Source: Thinopyrum elongatum | Taxonomy: Eukaryota; Streptophyta; Magnoliopsida; Poales; Poaceae | Reading direction: 5' to 3' | NCBI GenBank assembly: GCA_011799875.1 | Contig: CM022298.1 | Span: 191,540,423-191,604,422 of the forward strand | Length of the DNA stretch: 64,000 bases | Shown: positions 52,705 through 64,000 of the stretch, in pieces | Numbering within the stretch: position 1 is the first letter of the stretch | Layout: each line of letters starts with the position of its first letter | Program-made: the position numbers and the translations under genes | The notes under the pieces: generated by a model | The model's database searches: none | The model's input: the letters and a program-made list of their open reading frames with translations, nothing else | Told to the model about the DNA's origin: nothing

Positions 52705-55634
52705 ACTTATAGCTCTTAGTGCATCCATTGCATGGCAATCCCTACTCCTTGCATTGACATCAATTGATGGGCATCTCCATAGCCCGTTGATTAGCTGCGT
52801 CGATGTGAGAGTTTCTTCCTTTTTTGGTCTTCTCCATATTAATCCCTGCCACCGTACTCTATTCCACCCATAGTGCTATATCCATGCCTTGCGCTCATGT
52901 ATTGCATGGGGGTTGAAAAAGATGAAGCGCATTAAAAAGTATGAACCAATTGCTCGGCTTGTCATCGGGGTTGTGCGTGATAAATACTTTGTGTTAAGAA
53001 GATGGAGCATGACAAGGCTATATGATTTTCTAGGGATAACATTCTTTAACATTGATATTTTGAAAGACATGATTGTTTGTTGGGATGCCTAAGTATTGAT
53101 GTCTTTATATCAAATTATAGACTATTGCCTTGAATCACTCATGTCTTAATATTCATACCATGATTACTTTACATGATCAAGATTGTGCTAGGTAGCATTC
53201 CACATCAAAAATTATCTTTTTTTATCATTTACCTACTCGAGGACGAGTAGGAATTAAGCTTGGGGATGCTGATACGTCTCCGTCGTATCTATAATTTTTG
53301 ATTGTTTCATGCCAATATTCTACAACTTTTACATACTTTTGGCATCAATTTATATGATTTCTTGGACTAAAATATTGATCCAGTGCCAGTGCCAGTTCCT
53401 GTTTGTTGCATGTTTTTTGTTTCACAGAAAATCCATATCAAACAAAGCTCAAACGCGATAAAACTTTACGGAGAATTATTTTGCAATATATGTGATTTTT
53501 GTGAAGAGGAATCAACGCGAGACGATGCCCAAGGGACCCACAAGATCAAGGGGCGCACCCCACTTCCCAGGGCGCGCCTGGCAAGCTTGTGGCCACCCTG
53601 TAGGTTGGTTGGAGGTGTCGTTCTGCCGCTAGGAAGCTTATATCCGGATAAAAATCGTGTTAAAATTTCAGCCCAATCGGAGTTACGGATCTCTGGATAT
53701 TTAAGAAATGGTGAAAGGCCAGAAAACGGGGTGAAAGCACAAATGCTCCCTGGGTGATTTTGGTAATTAATGTCAACATATCTCTTGTTGGACTAATGCT
53801 TTTATCTAGTGTATTTCAGACAAGTTCAAATATGGCGTGGAAAGGACAAGAGGATGTGGAACCCCTTCAAGGTGTCAAGGACATGCATTGGCAAAAGCTC
53901 AAGACTCTTCATTTCTATTTTAGTGATCCAAGATGACATTGAGTCCATAGGAAAGCCAATACTATTAAAAGGGGATGAGGTGTTGCTTAATGGCTTGCTT
54001 GCTCAAATGCTTAGTGATATTGCTCCAAATCCCTCAACCACTTTCTCATTCCAAATATGTCAAAATCCCAAACTCCAACTCAGCCCCACCGATTCTTTCT
54101 ACCCGGAGCCACCGAGTTCATATGACATAGCCACTGCCAGAAACCCTAACAGTTCGATCACACTGATACGGATCTCGGTCTCATCGAGATGGCCTTGCCA
54201 ATTCTCTATGACTTGTTGCATTTTTTTTGGTCTCACCGAGTTATGTAATCGGTCTCACCGAGTTGGCTTGACATTCTCTCTGTTGCCTTATTGCTTCACT
54301 TGGGTCTCACCGAGTTGATGCAATCAGTGCCACCGAGTTGATGTTTTCCCTAAGCCCTAGCACATCGATCCCACCGAGTTGTTCCAGTCGGTCCCACCGA
54401 GATTCCTAACGTTCACATTTTGAACTAAATCGGTCTCACCGTGTTCATCTATTCGGTCTAACCGAGTTGGGTCAAATGTGAGTAACGGTTGGATTTTGTG
54501 TGGAGGCTATATATACCCCTCCACCCCCTTCTTCCATATGTGAGAGAGCCATCAGAATGAGCCTACACTTCCAGCATACATTTTCTGAGAGATAACCACC
54601 TACTCATGTGTTGAGATCAAGATATTCAAATCCTACCACAAGATTCTTGATTTCTAGCCTTCCCCATGTTGCTTTGCACTCACATCATCTTTCCACCATA
54701 TCCAAATCTGTGAGAGAGAGTTGAGTGTTGGGGAGACTATCATTTGAAGCACAAGAGCAAGGAGTTCATCATCAACACAACATCTATTACCTTTCGGAGA
54801 GTGGTGTCTCCTAGATTGGTTAGGTGTCGCTTGGGAGCATCCGTCAAGATTGTGGAGTTGAACCAAGAAGTTTCTAAGGGCAAGGAGATCGCCTACTTCA
54901 TGAAGATCTACCCGAGTGAGGCAAGTCCTTCGTGGGCGATGGCCATGGTGGGATAGACAAGGTTGCTTCTTCGTGGACCCTTCGTGGGTGGAGCCTTCCA
55001 TGGACTCACGCAACCGTTACCCTTCGTGGGTTGAAGTCTCCATCAACGTGGACGTACGATAGCACCACCTATCGGAATCACGCCAAAAATCTCCGTGTCT
55101 TCATTGCGTTTGCACACTCCAATCCCATCCCTTTACTTTCTTGCAATTAGCATGCTTTACTCTTTCCGCTGCATGTACTCTTGTCATGCTTGCATGAAAT
55201 GTATTGTGAATGCTTAAACTTGTGCTAAAACTCCACCTAAATTTGAAGAACTTAAAAACTACCACTTTTACTTGTGGAGGGTCTAATCACCCCCCTCTAG
55301 ACCCCTCTTCTCGATCCTTTCACGGGGTCGTGAAACAGAAGAGAAACAGAGAGATAGGTCCAATCTCGGAGGGGCTCCCGCCCCTCCGCTGCCATGGAGG
55401 CCATGGATCAGAGGTGAAACCCTTCTCCCATCTAAGGGGGAGGTCAAGAAAGAAGAAGAAGGAGGGGGGCTCTCTCCCCCTCTCTCCCGGTGGCGCCGGG
55501 GTGCCGTCGGGGTATGGATCGTGACAGCGATCTACACCAAACAATCTTGCTACCATCAACACCAACTTTCTCCCCCTCTATGCAGAGGTGTAACACCTCT
55601 TCTCTTCGCTGTAATCTCTACTTAAACATGTTGC
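52705..55634 (+). mobile_element. gypsy element E: 3' internal region and interrupted LTR
   Basis: 52705-53269 is non-coding internal sequence ending in the polypurine tract AAGCTTGGGGATGC. The LTR starts at 53270 (TGATACGTCTCCGTCG). It is interrupted by a solo copia LTR (53732-55322) and then cut at 55634 by element A. A short frame at 52889-53092 has no known domain. Colinearity with 49149-49912 shows that the two LTRs are of one family and perhaps one element. Confidence 0.8.
53732..55322 (+). mobile_element. Solo copia LTR with TSD CGGGG
   Basis: 1591 bp, TGAAAGCACAAATGCTCC...CGATCCTTTCA, flanked by CGGGG (53727-53731 and 55323-55327). It is the same family as the LTRs at 22087-23681 and 29624-31236, in plus orientation, with TATA box GGCTATATATACCCC near 54507. 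The empty site is seen in the paralogous LTR at 49605-49622, which proves the boundaries. Confidence 0.95.
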
Positions 55635-58600
55635 TGTAACACCCTGGATTTTGGCTTTTTCTTTTGATTTCCCTTGGATTATTGTTTTGATTTGTTTTTC
55701 CGCGGCTCTGTGATCCTAAAACTTGGGAAGATCATATCTTCCTAGGTTCCATAGTGCCTTGTCATCCTTTAAACCATCCCAATATCATGTTATTTCCCAT
55801 CTTAGCCCAATCCCAATATTCTTTTTATTGGGAATATTCCTTTTTCTATTAAAGGAATAATCCTTTTAGCCCTAGGTTGTGAAACTACCTATATTTCTGT
55901 CACTCCCAAAATTCCCAAATAATTCTCATAAATTGTTTGGGTCATATCCTGCACAGATATGTCAAAATCCTTCCTTGGCATCATCAGATATAATTCACAA
56001 ATATTCCTTTTCTCATTCTGCCCTAAGTGGCTTTTTGAGAAGGAAGTGTCATTTATCTTTGCTTGATTGACCCCAAACTTTTTGGAAACCTTTTCCTGTC
56101 CATATCATTGCCCCATGCCAAAATTAAACTTAATTTGCCTAGTGAACCTTCCTCAGCAAATTTTCAAAGTTCCTGTCTAAGGGAAGCCTTTGTGAAGGAA
56201 GTACTAACTAGGATAATCCGAATGAGTTGAAATTTTGCAAGATCCTTCATATGATAAAACCATCACTCTCCTCAAGATTTGGGCTCATGTCATCACTCTA
56301 TGTGAGGTCAACATCAAATCTTGGTTTCTGGTCAGATTTTCAGGATGTGAAGCAACTATATTTTATATTGCTTCATTTTTGCTGAAAATTTACCAGGGCA
56401 TGCTCCTACCCATATAAACTCTCTCCACAAAGTTTTGGCTCATTTTATCTATCCATTTTCCCTCAACAATTTTTCTTAAATTCTGTCCAGAGAGCTACAT
56501 TGTGAAGCAAGTACCATTTTGGTATTTCCAAATGGTATGAAACTTTTACAGCAGCTTCATATGCCCATATAACTCATCTCCTCCAAAATTCAGCTCAATC
56601 CAACTTGATATGTGAGTGCTTCTTCATACTTTGTAATTCTGTACAGTATGGTGCATTCTACATCAAGTACCCTCTAGGCTACTCCGTTTGGGCTGATATG
56701 TTGCCTACACGGTCACCTTATCATGTTATCAAGCCATGCCAAAGCTCCGAGTCCATCTCCTAGCATGTGAGCCACACCAGGCAACAAACACTTTGCTGTT
56801 GATCTGCTTTGGAGCTAGGTGCTAATTTCCTCTTTGCCCCTGGGCTGAGTTGTTTCTTCCTTTGAACTCAGGGCAGTAAGGTCCATCTACTGGACATGGT
56901 CAGACTGGCCAGAATGGACCACGTGTGCCAATTCACGCAGTGACCACGGGGCAGACGAGCCAAATCTCGTGCTCTGCCGACCCCGCGCCCTGTAGCCACA
57001 TCTTTCCTCCTCGTCTCGACGTCCCTCCATGTCTCATAGCTCCCCTGTGAGCCTTTGCATCACTCTGTGCCCCTGCCCCGCCCTGTTTCGCCGTCGTTTG
57101 TTCTCCGTCGAGCATGCCCGTGGCACTAGCTGCTCTGCCTTCTCCTTGGCATGTCGGCCGAGGCCTCTAGAGCGCTCCCGAGCCCTCCCCTCGGCTATAT
57201 ATAGCACCCTCGTGGTCCTCCGCACCTCGCCGCACTCTCCTTTCCCCTCCTCGACCACCGAAGCTTGCCGTTTAATCCTCCATCCACCATGGCCGCCGCG
57301 GGTCCTCCTCGGTCCCGGTGAGCCTAGCCCTCCTCTCCCCTCCCCTCCACCACTATCTTCTTCCCCGGAGTCCGGCGCCCCTCCCCATCCCCTCAGCTAG
57401 TCGCTGGAGCTGCTGTGGCCGTCGTCCCCTTGGCCGGTCGCTGCCGCACTGGCCCTCCCCCGGCGCACACGAGGCTCTGGACGGGCGCGGCGTGAATGCC
57501 CGAGCCCGCCGGTGGCCTCCGCCTGGCCGGAGCTAGCCGGAGCAGGCCGGCCCGTCGCCGGCAGCTCCTCCCTTGCACCCTCCTCATTTTCCCTCGGGGT
57601 CAGGGAGAGGAGGAAGAAGACGACCGTGCTGGCCCCCCTGCCAGTGGATCCCGCGCGTCAGTGGCTGAAAGCCCAGGCCCAGTGCAGTAAGTGGAAACGT
57701 ATTTCTCATAACGCGTTTTCGTTTTCTGAAAACGTATTCTTGTAGTGCTTCAGACAAAAAGGCGCTTTCCCTTCTCTGAAAGCGTATTTCTCTCTACTGC
57801 GGCCGAGGATACGCTTTCTCTGTTCTGAAGGCGTATTTCCTCTAAATACGTTTTCTGTTTATCCACTCAGGGACTTGTTTGTGATGATATTTTTGTAGAA
57901 AAGTCCCTGATCTTCCAACTCTCGTATCTCCGCGACCGTAACTCCGTTTGAGGTGAATCCAATGCCTACTTCTTCGTCTCGTTGAGCTCTATCTATTGGT
58001 ATCATTTTCACTAGGTGGTCCCACTATGAAAATGACCTTTATACCCTTGTCCTTATCAGTCCCCTCCGTGAGTGAAGCGTTCCGGCGAATCATTCCGCGA
58101 CTTCACCGCACTTCTGCTTGGAGTATTCTTCATCCCCAGGTAAGCCATGACAGCCACTTGCATGATGGATTTGCAGTAGCCATGGTTTTCAACTTGAATA
58201 TTTAAATAAGTTGTGCATGTTAATATTTTCGTGAATGCTTTATATGCTTATGGATACATGCTCATTCTTATGCCATGATTATTTTCATCCAGTTGGTTAC
58301 ATGCTTACTTGCTAATATTGTTATCATGATCTATTCTGGTAGTTATTTTCTCGATGCTAGTGGGCATACTATGTTCATATTAGTGATATGCTTTGCTATA
58401 CTTGTGTTATTCAGGATCATCATTATGCCATGTTCATTTGCATCTAGTAGAGTAAATGCTTTATTGTTATTGATGTAAAGATGAATGTGCTAAATGGTTG
58501 TGTTATCCATCCATGCTCATGTTGATGTCATGCTCATATGAATTATTATTTCATCATATTATGACTCAGCTTTACATTCAATTTTAACCAGTCATTAATT

Positions 58601-59971
58601 AAACTTGAACACCTGTTGGCTGAGTCATAGTGCCATCGAAATCGAACTAACCAGTGCAGCCACATTTGCCTTTATGGGAAGGCCCTAATGTGGTCTATTG
58701 TCGTGCCTCTCGCCGGTGCCTCCAACTAGGGAAGGTTATGGGTGCGCGCTACCCTGATCAGGTAGGCAGACATAAGCCTTGTGTGCCCGTTGTTGTTGTA
58801 CCCGGGTTGTCCCCGTTTGGGACTGTTTTGTTTTGCCACGACGGTGGCCGATGGATGTCACAAGGTGACATTGGGGCCACCCATGACTTAGCCCAAAAGG
58901 GGAGTTTGTTGGAGTGGCCGGGAGGGTGTCATGGCAGTAGATCGGTTTTGTCGGAACGCCGTTGGTCCACCCGAATGGGAGCATGAGGCCATGGGTTCTG
59001 TGGTGTGGGTACAGTGTGCTAACCTCTGCAGAGTGTGTTTAAATCTATCGATAGCCGCACCCGCGGATATGGGCCCCAGTTCATAGTAGGTCATACTATG
59101 GGTCAACAGTAATAATAACCTGCTGAATAATAACCCTGGTTCGATAAGGAAAGAAGTTGGTTGATTCTTATGTGATCGCGAGAGGATCACAGTGGTATCG
59201 AGGATACCGATGCTGGTTGATGTTTATGGTATTATGCGATAATCAAGGGTAAAGATCAAGCTCCTTGTGGTCATGTAATGATTACTACGGTATTGTTAAT
59301 ACCAAGCTTGATTTGATCCTGAGGTGATCGTGTGATGACCATGATGGTAAGTGATTCATGTGGTGGTTACGAGGTAACCCCGAACAGAGTAAGTTGGTGC
59401 ATGAAATTGTTAACATGTTGCATGCTAGTATCATCATATGCTCATGCCATGCTCATCTGATATTGTTCTAGTGCTATTTTGTTCACCATGTCCATGCCAT
59501 GTGTTCTGATAGTATCGTGTTCAACATTGCTAAGTAACCTGTAATTGCCATGCTGTTGTTTGTCTTGATTGCTTTGGTCGTTGTGAGCTTGCAAGTACAT
59601 TCAATGTACTGACCTGGCATGTCATGCCAGTTTGCAGGTCATGCCTTGTCTGCTTGCTTGTTTGCCGAGGATCTTGAGTTTGCGAGCTAGGATAAGCGTT
59701 CCAGCCAGAGTCCCTGCAGAGTGGAGTCCATCGTCGTCATCGCTGTTCTGCTGCTAGATGTTATTCCGCTGCTATGTGTCATTCTGCTGCTTGCATAGAG
59801 CAACCTTGGCAGGCGTAGTGTCATCGTGCCAATGTAAATCCCTTGTATCCCTATCGATTGTAATAAAAAGTTGATTTGTTCTATGCCAAGCAGTGCCGTA
59901 TTCCAGAGACTTACCTCGATCTTTGGGCTAGAATACAGGGCACTCCGGTCTCTTTGAGCCGGCGTGCCACA
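55635..59971 (+). repeat. 5' LTR of gypsy element A (4.3 kb)
   Basis: TGTAACACCCTGG...GGCGTGCCACA, 4337 bp, directly followed by a primer-binding site. A likely promoter is the TATA box CGGCTATATATAGCACC at about 57191-57206, followed by a GC-rich transcribed leader (57210-57680). A possible polyadenylation signal TGTAATAAAAAG lies at about 59858. It is inserted in the LTR of element E at 55634/55635 (target probably GTTGC). It shares only its ends and layout with the 4.1-kb LTR family at 5820, so it is a different family. Confidence 0.85.
57191..57206 (+). promoter_or_regulatory. LTR promoter TATA box
   Basis: CTATATATAGC lies about 1.56 kb into the LTR and ahead of a C-rich leader. This is the classic plant LTR TATA layout. 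Confidence 0.6.
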
Positions 59972-60070
59972 AGGCTTGGTATCAGAGCAGGTCTGGCTGT
60001 AAAGCGTCTTAGTTCTTGCGAGCGTTAGAATACGGTAGTACAGGTTCTAGTTGTTTGTTGTTTGTGGTTG
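59972..60070 (+). other. Primer-binding site and leader of element A
   Basis: TGGTATCAGAGC at 59977-59988 (tRNA-iMet type) lies five bases after the LTR end. The leader continues to 60070, where element B is inserted. Confidence 0.9.
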
Positions 60071-61773
60071 TGATAATTCAAAAGTGCAAGGAATCATCGT
60101 AGCAATTCCCAAAGGTGGAAGTGATAAGTATGGAGTGTCAAACCCACAAGGAGCTAAAGGTAAGATCAATATTCTCTCAAGTCCTATCTGCCACTGATAC
60201 GACTCTACGTACACCGAACGTTTGCTTCCATCTAGAAACGAGAAATAAACTGTGTTGTGGGTATGAAGAGGATAACTTTGCATGATATCGGAGAACTAAA
60301 ATATAAAAATAGGTGTTGTTAACATAAAGTTAGAATATATTACTATATATTATAAATAGCGAGTGTGGAATAATGATGGGTCGGTGTGCGGAATTGTCCT
60401 AGGCAATTGTTAACAAGATCGGTAGTCATCATTGCAATTTTATATGAGGGAGAGGCATAAGCTAACATACTTTGTCTTCTTGGATCATATGCACTTATGA
60501 TTGGAACTCTAGCAAGCATCCGCAGCTACTAACGATCATTAAGGTAAAACCCAACCATAGCATTAAAGTATCAAGTCCCCTTTATCCCATACGCAACAAC
60601 CCCCTTACTCGGGTTTAAGCTTCTGTTACTCTAGCAACCCACTATAAATGAATCATGAACGTATTGCAACACCCTACAGTGGGAATCCCTCACATGTGCG
60701 CGGCACGGAAGGCAGCATAGGATAGCACCAAAATAAAACATACAACTAAAACCAATCTAGATCATCAATCAACCCAAAAGACAAAAGAAATCTACTCCAA
60801 ACATCATAGGATGGCAACACATCATTGGATCATAATATGTGGCATAAAGCACCACGTTCAAGTAGGGGATTACAGCGGGGTGCGGGAGAGTGGACCGCGT
60901 AAAAGAGATGAGGATGGTGATGAAGATGGTGATGTCGATGAAGACGATCACCGCGGCGATGGTTCCCCTGATGGCACTCCGACGCCACCGAGAGAGAGGG
61001 GGAGAGGTTGTCCCCCTTGTGCTTCCTCCTCCATGGCCTCCCCCCTAGATGGGGAGAGGTTCTCCCTCTGGTCCTTGGTCTCCATGGCGATGATGGCCCC
61101 CTCCGAGATCCTCCTCCATGGCCTCCGGTGATGATGGCCCCCTCTGGCAGGGTGCCAGAGAGGGCCTAGATTGATTTTTCGTAGCTACAGAGGCTTGCGG
61201 CGGCGGAACTCCTGATCTAGGTTTATATCTGAGGTTTTTGGGATTTATAGGAGGTGTTGGCATCGGGGACAAGTCAAGGGGGTCCATGAGGCAGCGAGAA
61301 GGTAGGGGGCGCGCCCTAGGGGGGTGGGGGCGCCCCCCACCCTTATGGTTACCCCGGGACTCCTCTCTGGTATCTTTTCGCTCCAGTATTTTTTATATTT
61401 TCCAAAAATATTCTCCGTAAATTTTTAGCCCATTCCGAGAACTTTTATTTCTGCACAAAAATGACACAACGGTAGTTCTGCTGAAAACAGCGTCAGTCCG
61501 GGTTAGTTCTAATCAAATCATACCAAAACCATATAAAATTGTTATAAACATGGCATGAATACTTCATAAATTATAGATACGTCGGAGATGTATCAGCATC
61601 CACAAGCTTAATACCTGCTCTTCCTCGAGTAGGTAAATGATAAAAGAAATAATTTATGAAGTGTGAATGCTAGCATAGTGCATAAGTTTGATCAATGATA
61701 GTTCCAAACACTTTTTCTAGCATCATTATATATCATAAACAGTAGCTCATCCCATAAAACTTCTCATGATCAA
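60071..61773 (-). mobile_element. gypsy element B: 3' LTR and last internal bases
   Basis: On the minus strand the 3' LTR runs from 61595 (TGATACATCTCCGACG) to 60071 (TGAATTATCA), 1525 bp. It is preceded by 178 bp of internal sequence with a tract AAGCTTGTGGATGC. It is inserted in the leader of element A (flank GGTTG, 60066-60070). Element C cuts it at 61773/61774. Its GC-rich inverted block is at about 61300-61345. Confidence 0.85.
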
Positions 61774-64000
61774 TGTAACACCCCATGTATTCAGCTACAG
61801 TAATCCCCCTTTTGATTATGCCATGTCATCAGGATTAACAGTGCTTAATCATCATTATAATCATATATCTTTTCAAATTCAAATTCAAATGGAAATTCAA
61901 AATGAAAGTGGAAATAAAAGTTGTTCAAATTTGAAAAACTAAATTGTTCATAATATTGTAAATAATCCAGAGACAATTCTAAAATTATATTCAATATATA
62001 CTAGATAAATTATGTGACTCTAACAACCACAAAACAGAGTTATTTAACCCTTTTTCAATTAAATAAAATAAAGATAAAATCATTTGTAGTCCAAACCATT
62101 TTCTAACAATGTCTAATATTGCACTATGAATCTTTGGGCAAGTTTCATAAAATACAAAAGTCATTTGAATTAAAAATAAAAGACAAAACAGGAACTAAAA
62201 AGAAAACAGAAAAGGAAAAATAAAACAAAAGACAAAAACAAGAAATAAAAGAAAAAGAACAGAACCCCCCCCCCTCTGGGCCAACAGGCCCAGCTGGCCA
62301 CCCACGCAGCCCAGCCGGCCCACCCCCGTGCCCTTGGCCTATTAGCCACCCCCCCCCGAACCCAAACCCTAATCCCCCACTCGCTCCTCCCCCCCACGAC
62401 CCGATCTGGATCGGGAGCCCGACCCCGTCGCCCGTCGCCGCCGCTCCCCGTCGCCGTCGCCGGACGCCATCGCCGCCGCCTTCTCGTCTCCTCCCCGTGC
62501 CGCTTCCCCGTGCCTCGCCGCCTCTCTCCCCTGCACCGCTCGTGAGCCTCCGCCTCCACTCCCCTCCTCTCTGTCGCCACCGTCGTCCGCGCGCGCGTGC
62601 ACGCTCAACCGCACCCGCGCCGCCGTGCCCGAGCCGCGCCTCGCCTGCGTGCAGCCTCGCGCGCTGCGCTGCAGTCGCCGCGCACTGCTGCTGCCTGCAC
62701 TGGCCGCCGCCCGCTGCTCCGCTCGCGCGCGCCTGTTGCCGCGCCCCACCTCCACCTGACCCGCTCGTGCGCCGCACCGCGCTTGCCTCGCCCCTCACAC
62801 CCCTGCTGCCGCAGCTACTGCGGCTCCTCCACCGCACGCGCCGCCCGCGCGCGTCGATCGCGCCCTCCCTCTCTCTCTCTGCTTGAGCGCACGCGCACGC
62901 CACCGCACGCCGCGCCGGCCCCTCTTGCTGTGCCGCTCGCCGCCAGCCCGTCCTCGCTACGCCGCCCGCTGCTCCGCTCGCGCGCGCTCGTTGCTAGCGC
63001 CCGGGCTCACCCCTGGCCGCGCCTGCGCCGCAGTGGCCTATGGGCCACTGCCAGGTGGGGCCCAACGCCCCTGGCCCTGTGACATTTGGGGCCTAGCCCC
63101 CAGAACATTTTAAAAAAATAAAAGAAAATAAAAATGTAATTAATAATTACTTAATTAGTGAATTAATTAACTCTGATTAAGTTAAACTAATTAATTAGTT
63201 AGTCTAATTAATCTGTAGTTAGATTAGCTAAACCCTAATTAACTAAACAGAGTATGACAGGTGGGACCCACTTGTCAGGTTGACCCAGTCAATGCACTGT
63301 TGACTGCTGACATCATGCGGACGTCAGCATACACTGTTTCGGATAATGTTGATTTAAATAATTCCGGAAAATCAATAAAACTTTGAAAAATCATATAAAA
63401 TAATCCGTAGCTCAGATCGAAAAACTTTGTACATGAAAGTTGCTCAGAACGACGAGACGAATCCGATTGCACGGACCGTTCGTCCGTCACACGTCTCTAA
63501 CTACCTGAACATGGGACATTCCCCCTCCGGATCGCCTCTCCGAAAATGCAAACTTTGGGAAAACTTTCCGGGATGTTATTCCCCCTTCACCTATGTCGTG
63601 TAGCACTACGATAGGTCACCCCTAGCACCGTGTATCGTATTGTCATGCATCTATTTGCTTGTATTTACTGTTTCTTCCCCCTCTTCCTATTCGCTAGACC
63701 CCGAGATCGCTGGCGATGTCCTGAAGATCGACGACCCCACTGACGACCTTGCCCTTGCCGCCGAGCAACCAGGCAAGCCCCCCTTTGATCATCCCGATAT
63801 CGTCCATTCTATTTTCTCATGCTTGCATTAGAATTGCTGCTGCTACTGCTTTACCTATTATGATGCATAGCCTGTTTATTGTAACCTGATGTTGATAATT
63901 ACCTGCATATCCTAAACTATCTAGTATTGGCTGGGTAGAGACGTATCAGTGACCCTACTAGTCCTGACTGCCCCGCTGGATTATCAGAAGACCCGATCAA
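61774..64000 (+). mobile_element. Large-LTR gypsy element C, LTR start (partial)
   Basis: It begins TGTAACACCCCATG and is colinear, in opposite orientation, with the solo LTR at 9900-5820: shared opening, AT-rich segment, GC-rich gene-like block (62270-63080), ATTAATTAG-rich stretch and the conserved exon-like frame. It runs off the window at a position equivalent to about 7660 in the solo copy. The target sequence left of it is probably ATCAA (61769-61773). Confidence 0.9.
63640..63831 (+). other. Conserved exon-like ORF inside large LTR (copy 2)
   Basis: Peptide SLDPEIAGDVLKIDDPTDDL then ALAAEQPGKPP, matching the frame at 7770-8027 in the solo LTR. The block starts right after CGCTAG and the similarity drops after GGCAAGC, which looks like an exon between an acceptor and a GC-type donor. 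Coding is unproven. Confidence 0.3.

Noticed and set aside
57029..57745. Several Pro/Ser/Arg-rich frames on both strands
   Set aside because: They lie in the GC-rich transcribed part of the 4.3-kb LTR, downstream of its TATA box; composition alone explains them.
62145..62903. Long minus-strand frame (252 codons) in a GC-rich region
   Set aside because: Arg/Gly/Ala low complexity from GC bias inside an LTR leader. Overlapping frames on both strands are equally long and none shows a domain.

Overview
This window is a repeat-rich piece of a large grass genome, almost certainly Triticeae (wheat, barley, rye or Aegilops). The evidence is nested LTR retrotransposons with TGATACGTCT... LTRs, primer-binding sites matching tRNA-Asp and tRNA-iMet, CACTA elements with their own subterminal repeat vocabularies, a Stowaway-type MITE, and intron-containing gene pieces with plant GT/AG splice sites. 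I see no rRNA or tRNA gene and no CRISPR array. Nearly everything is transposon; only one small gene looks intact.

Left part (1-35.9 kb). Two pieces of Ty3/gypsy elements (1-4213) precede a mosaic that, with its insertions removed, is about 10 kb of gene fragments. The fragments are separated by palindromic motifs of the type CACACGGTT...AACCGTGTG, and the mosaic ends in a CACTA-type terminus at 35896. In order it holds: a first-exon-like fragment on the minus strand (4288-4488); a degenerate tandem array of ~350-bp units; a two-exon gene for a stand-alone zf-XS zinc-finger protein (19532-20600); a Stowaway MITE; a B3-like gene whose third exon is split by a 9.15-kb copia element; an F-box/FBD pseudogene apparently joined to it in frame; and a pseudogene of a WRN-type 3'-5' exonuclease domain. 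Three insertions interrupt it, each with an intact 5-bp target-site duplication: a 4.1-kb solo LTR (5820-9900, GATGT), a non-autonomous gypsy element (11911-19317, AGTAG) and the copia element (22087-31236, CATAC). The mosaic looks like a gene-capturing CACTA element.

Middle part (35.9-44.3 kb). The CACTA terminus sits inside the reverse transcriptase of a decayed copia element (35897-38492). Beyond that lies the 5' half of an Athila-type gypsy element with an open gag-protease ORF (38953-42815), inserted into the 3' end of another gypsy element (42816-44298).

Right part (44.3-64 kb). A compact non-autonomous CACTA (44753-47951) carries about 4.5 copies of a ~498-bp tandem repeat. A gypsy LTR (49149-50611) is followed by two CACTA remnants, one with a decayed Ulp1-like protease gene. 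Then comes a four-level nest: gypsy E (52705-55634), containing a solo copia LTR; gypsy A (LTR 55635-59971); gypsy B (60071-61773); and a long LTR C (61774 to the window end). LTR C is the same family as the solo LTR at 5820. All family names are hedged, because I could not run a database search.
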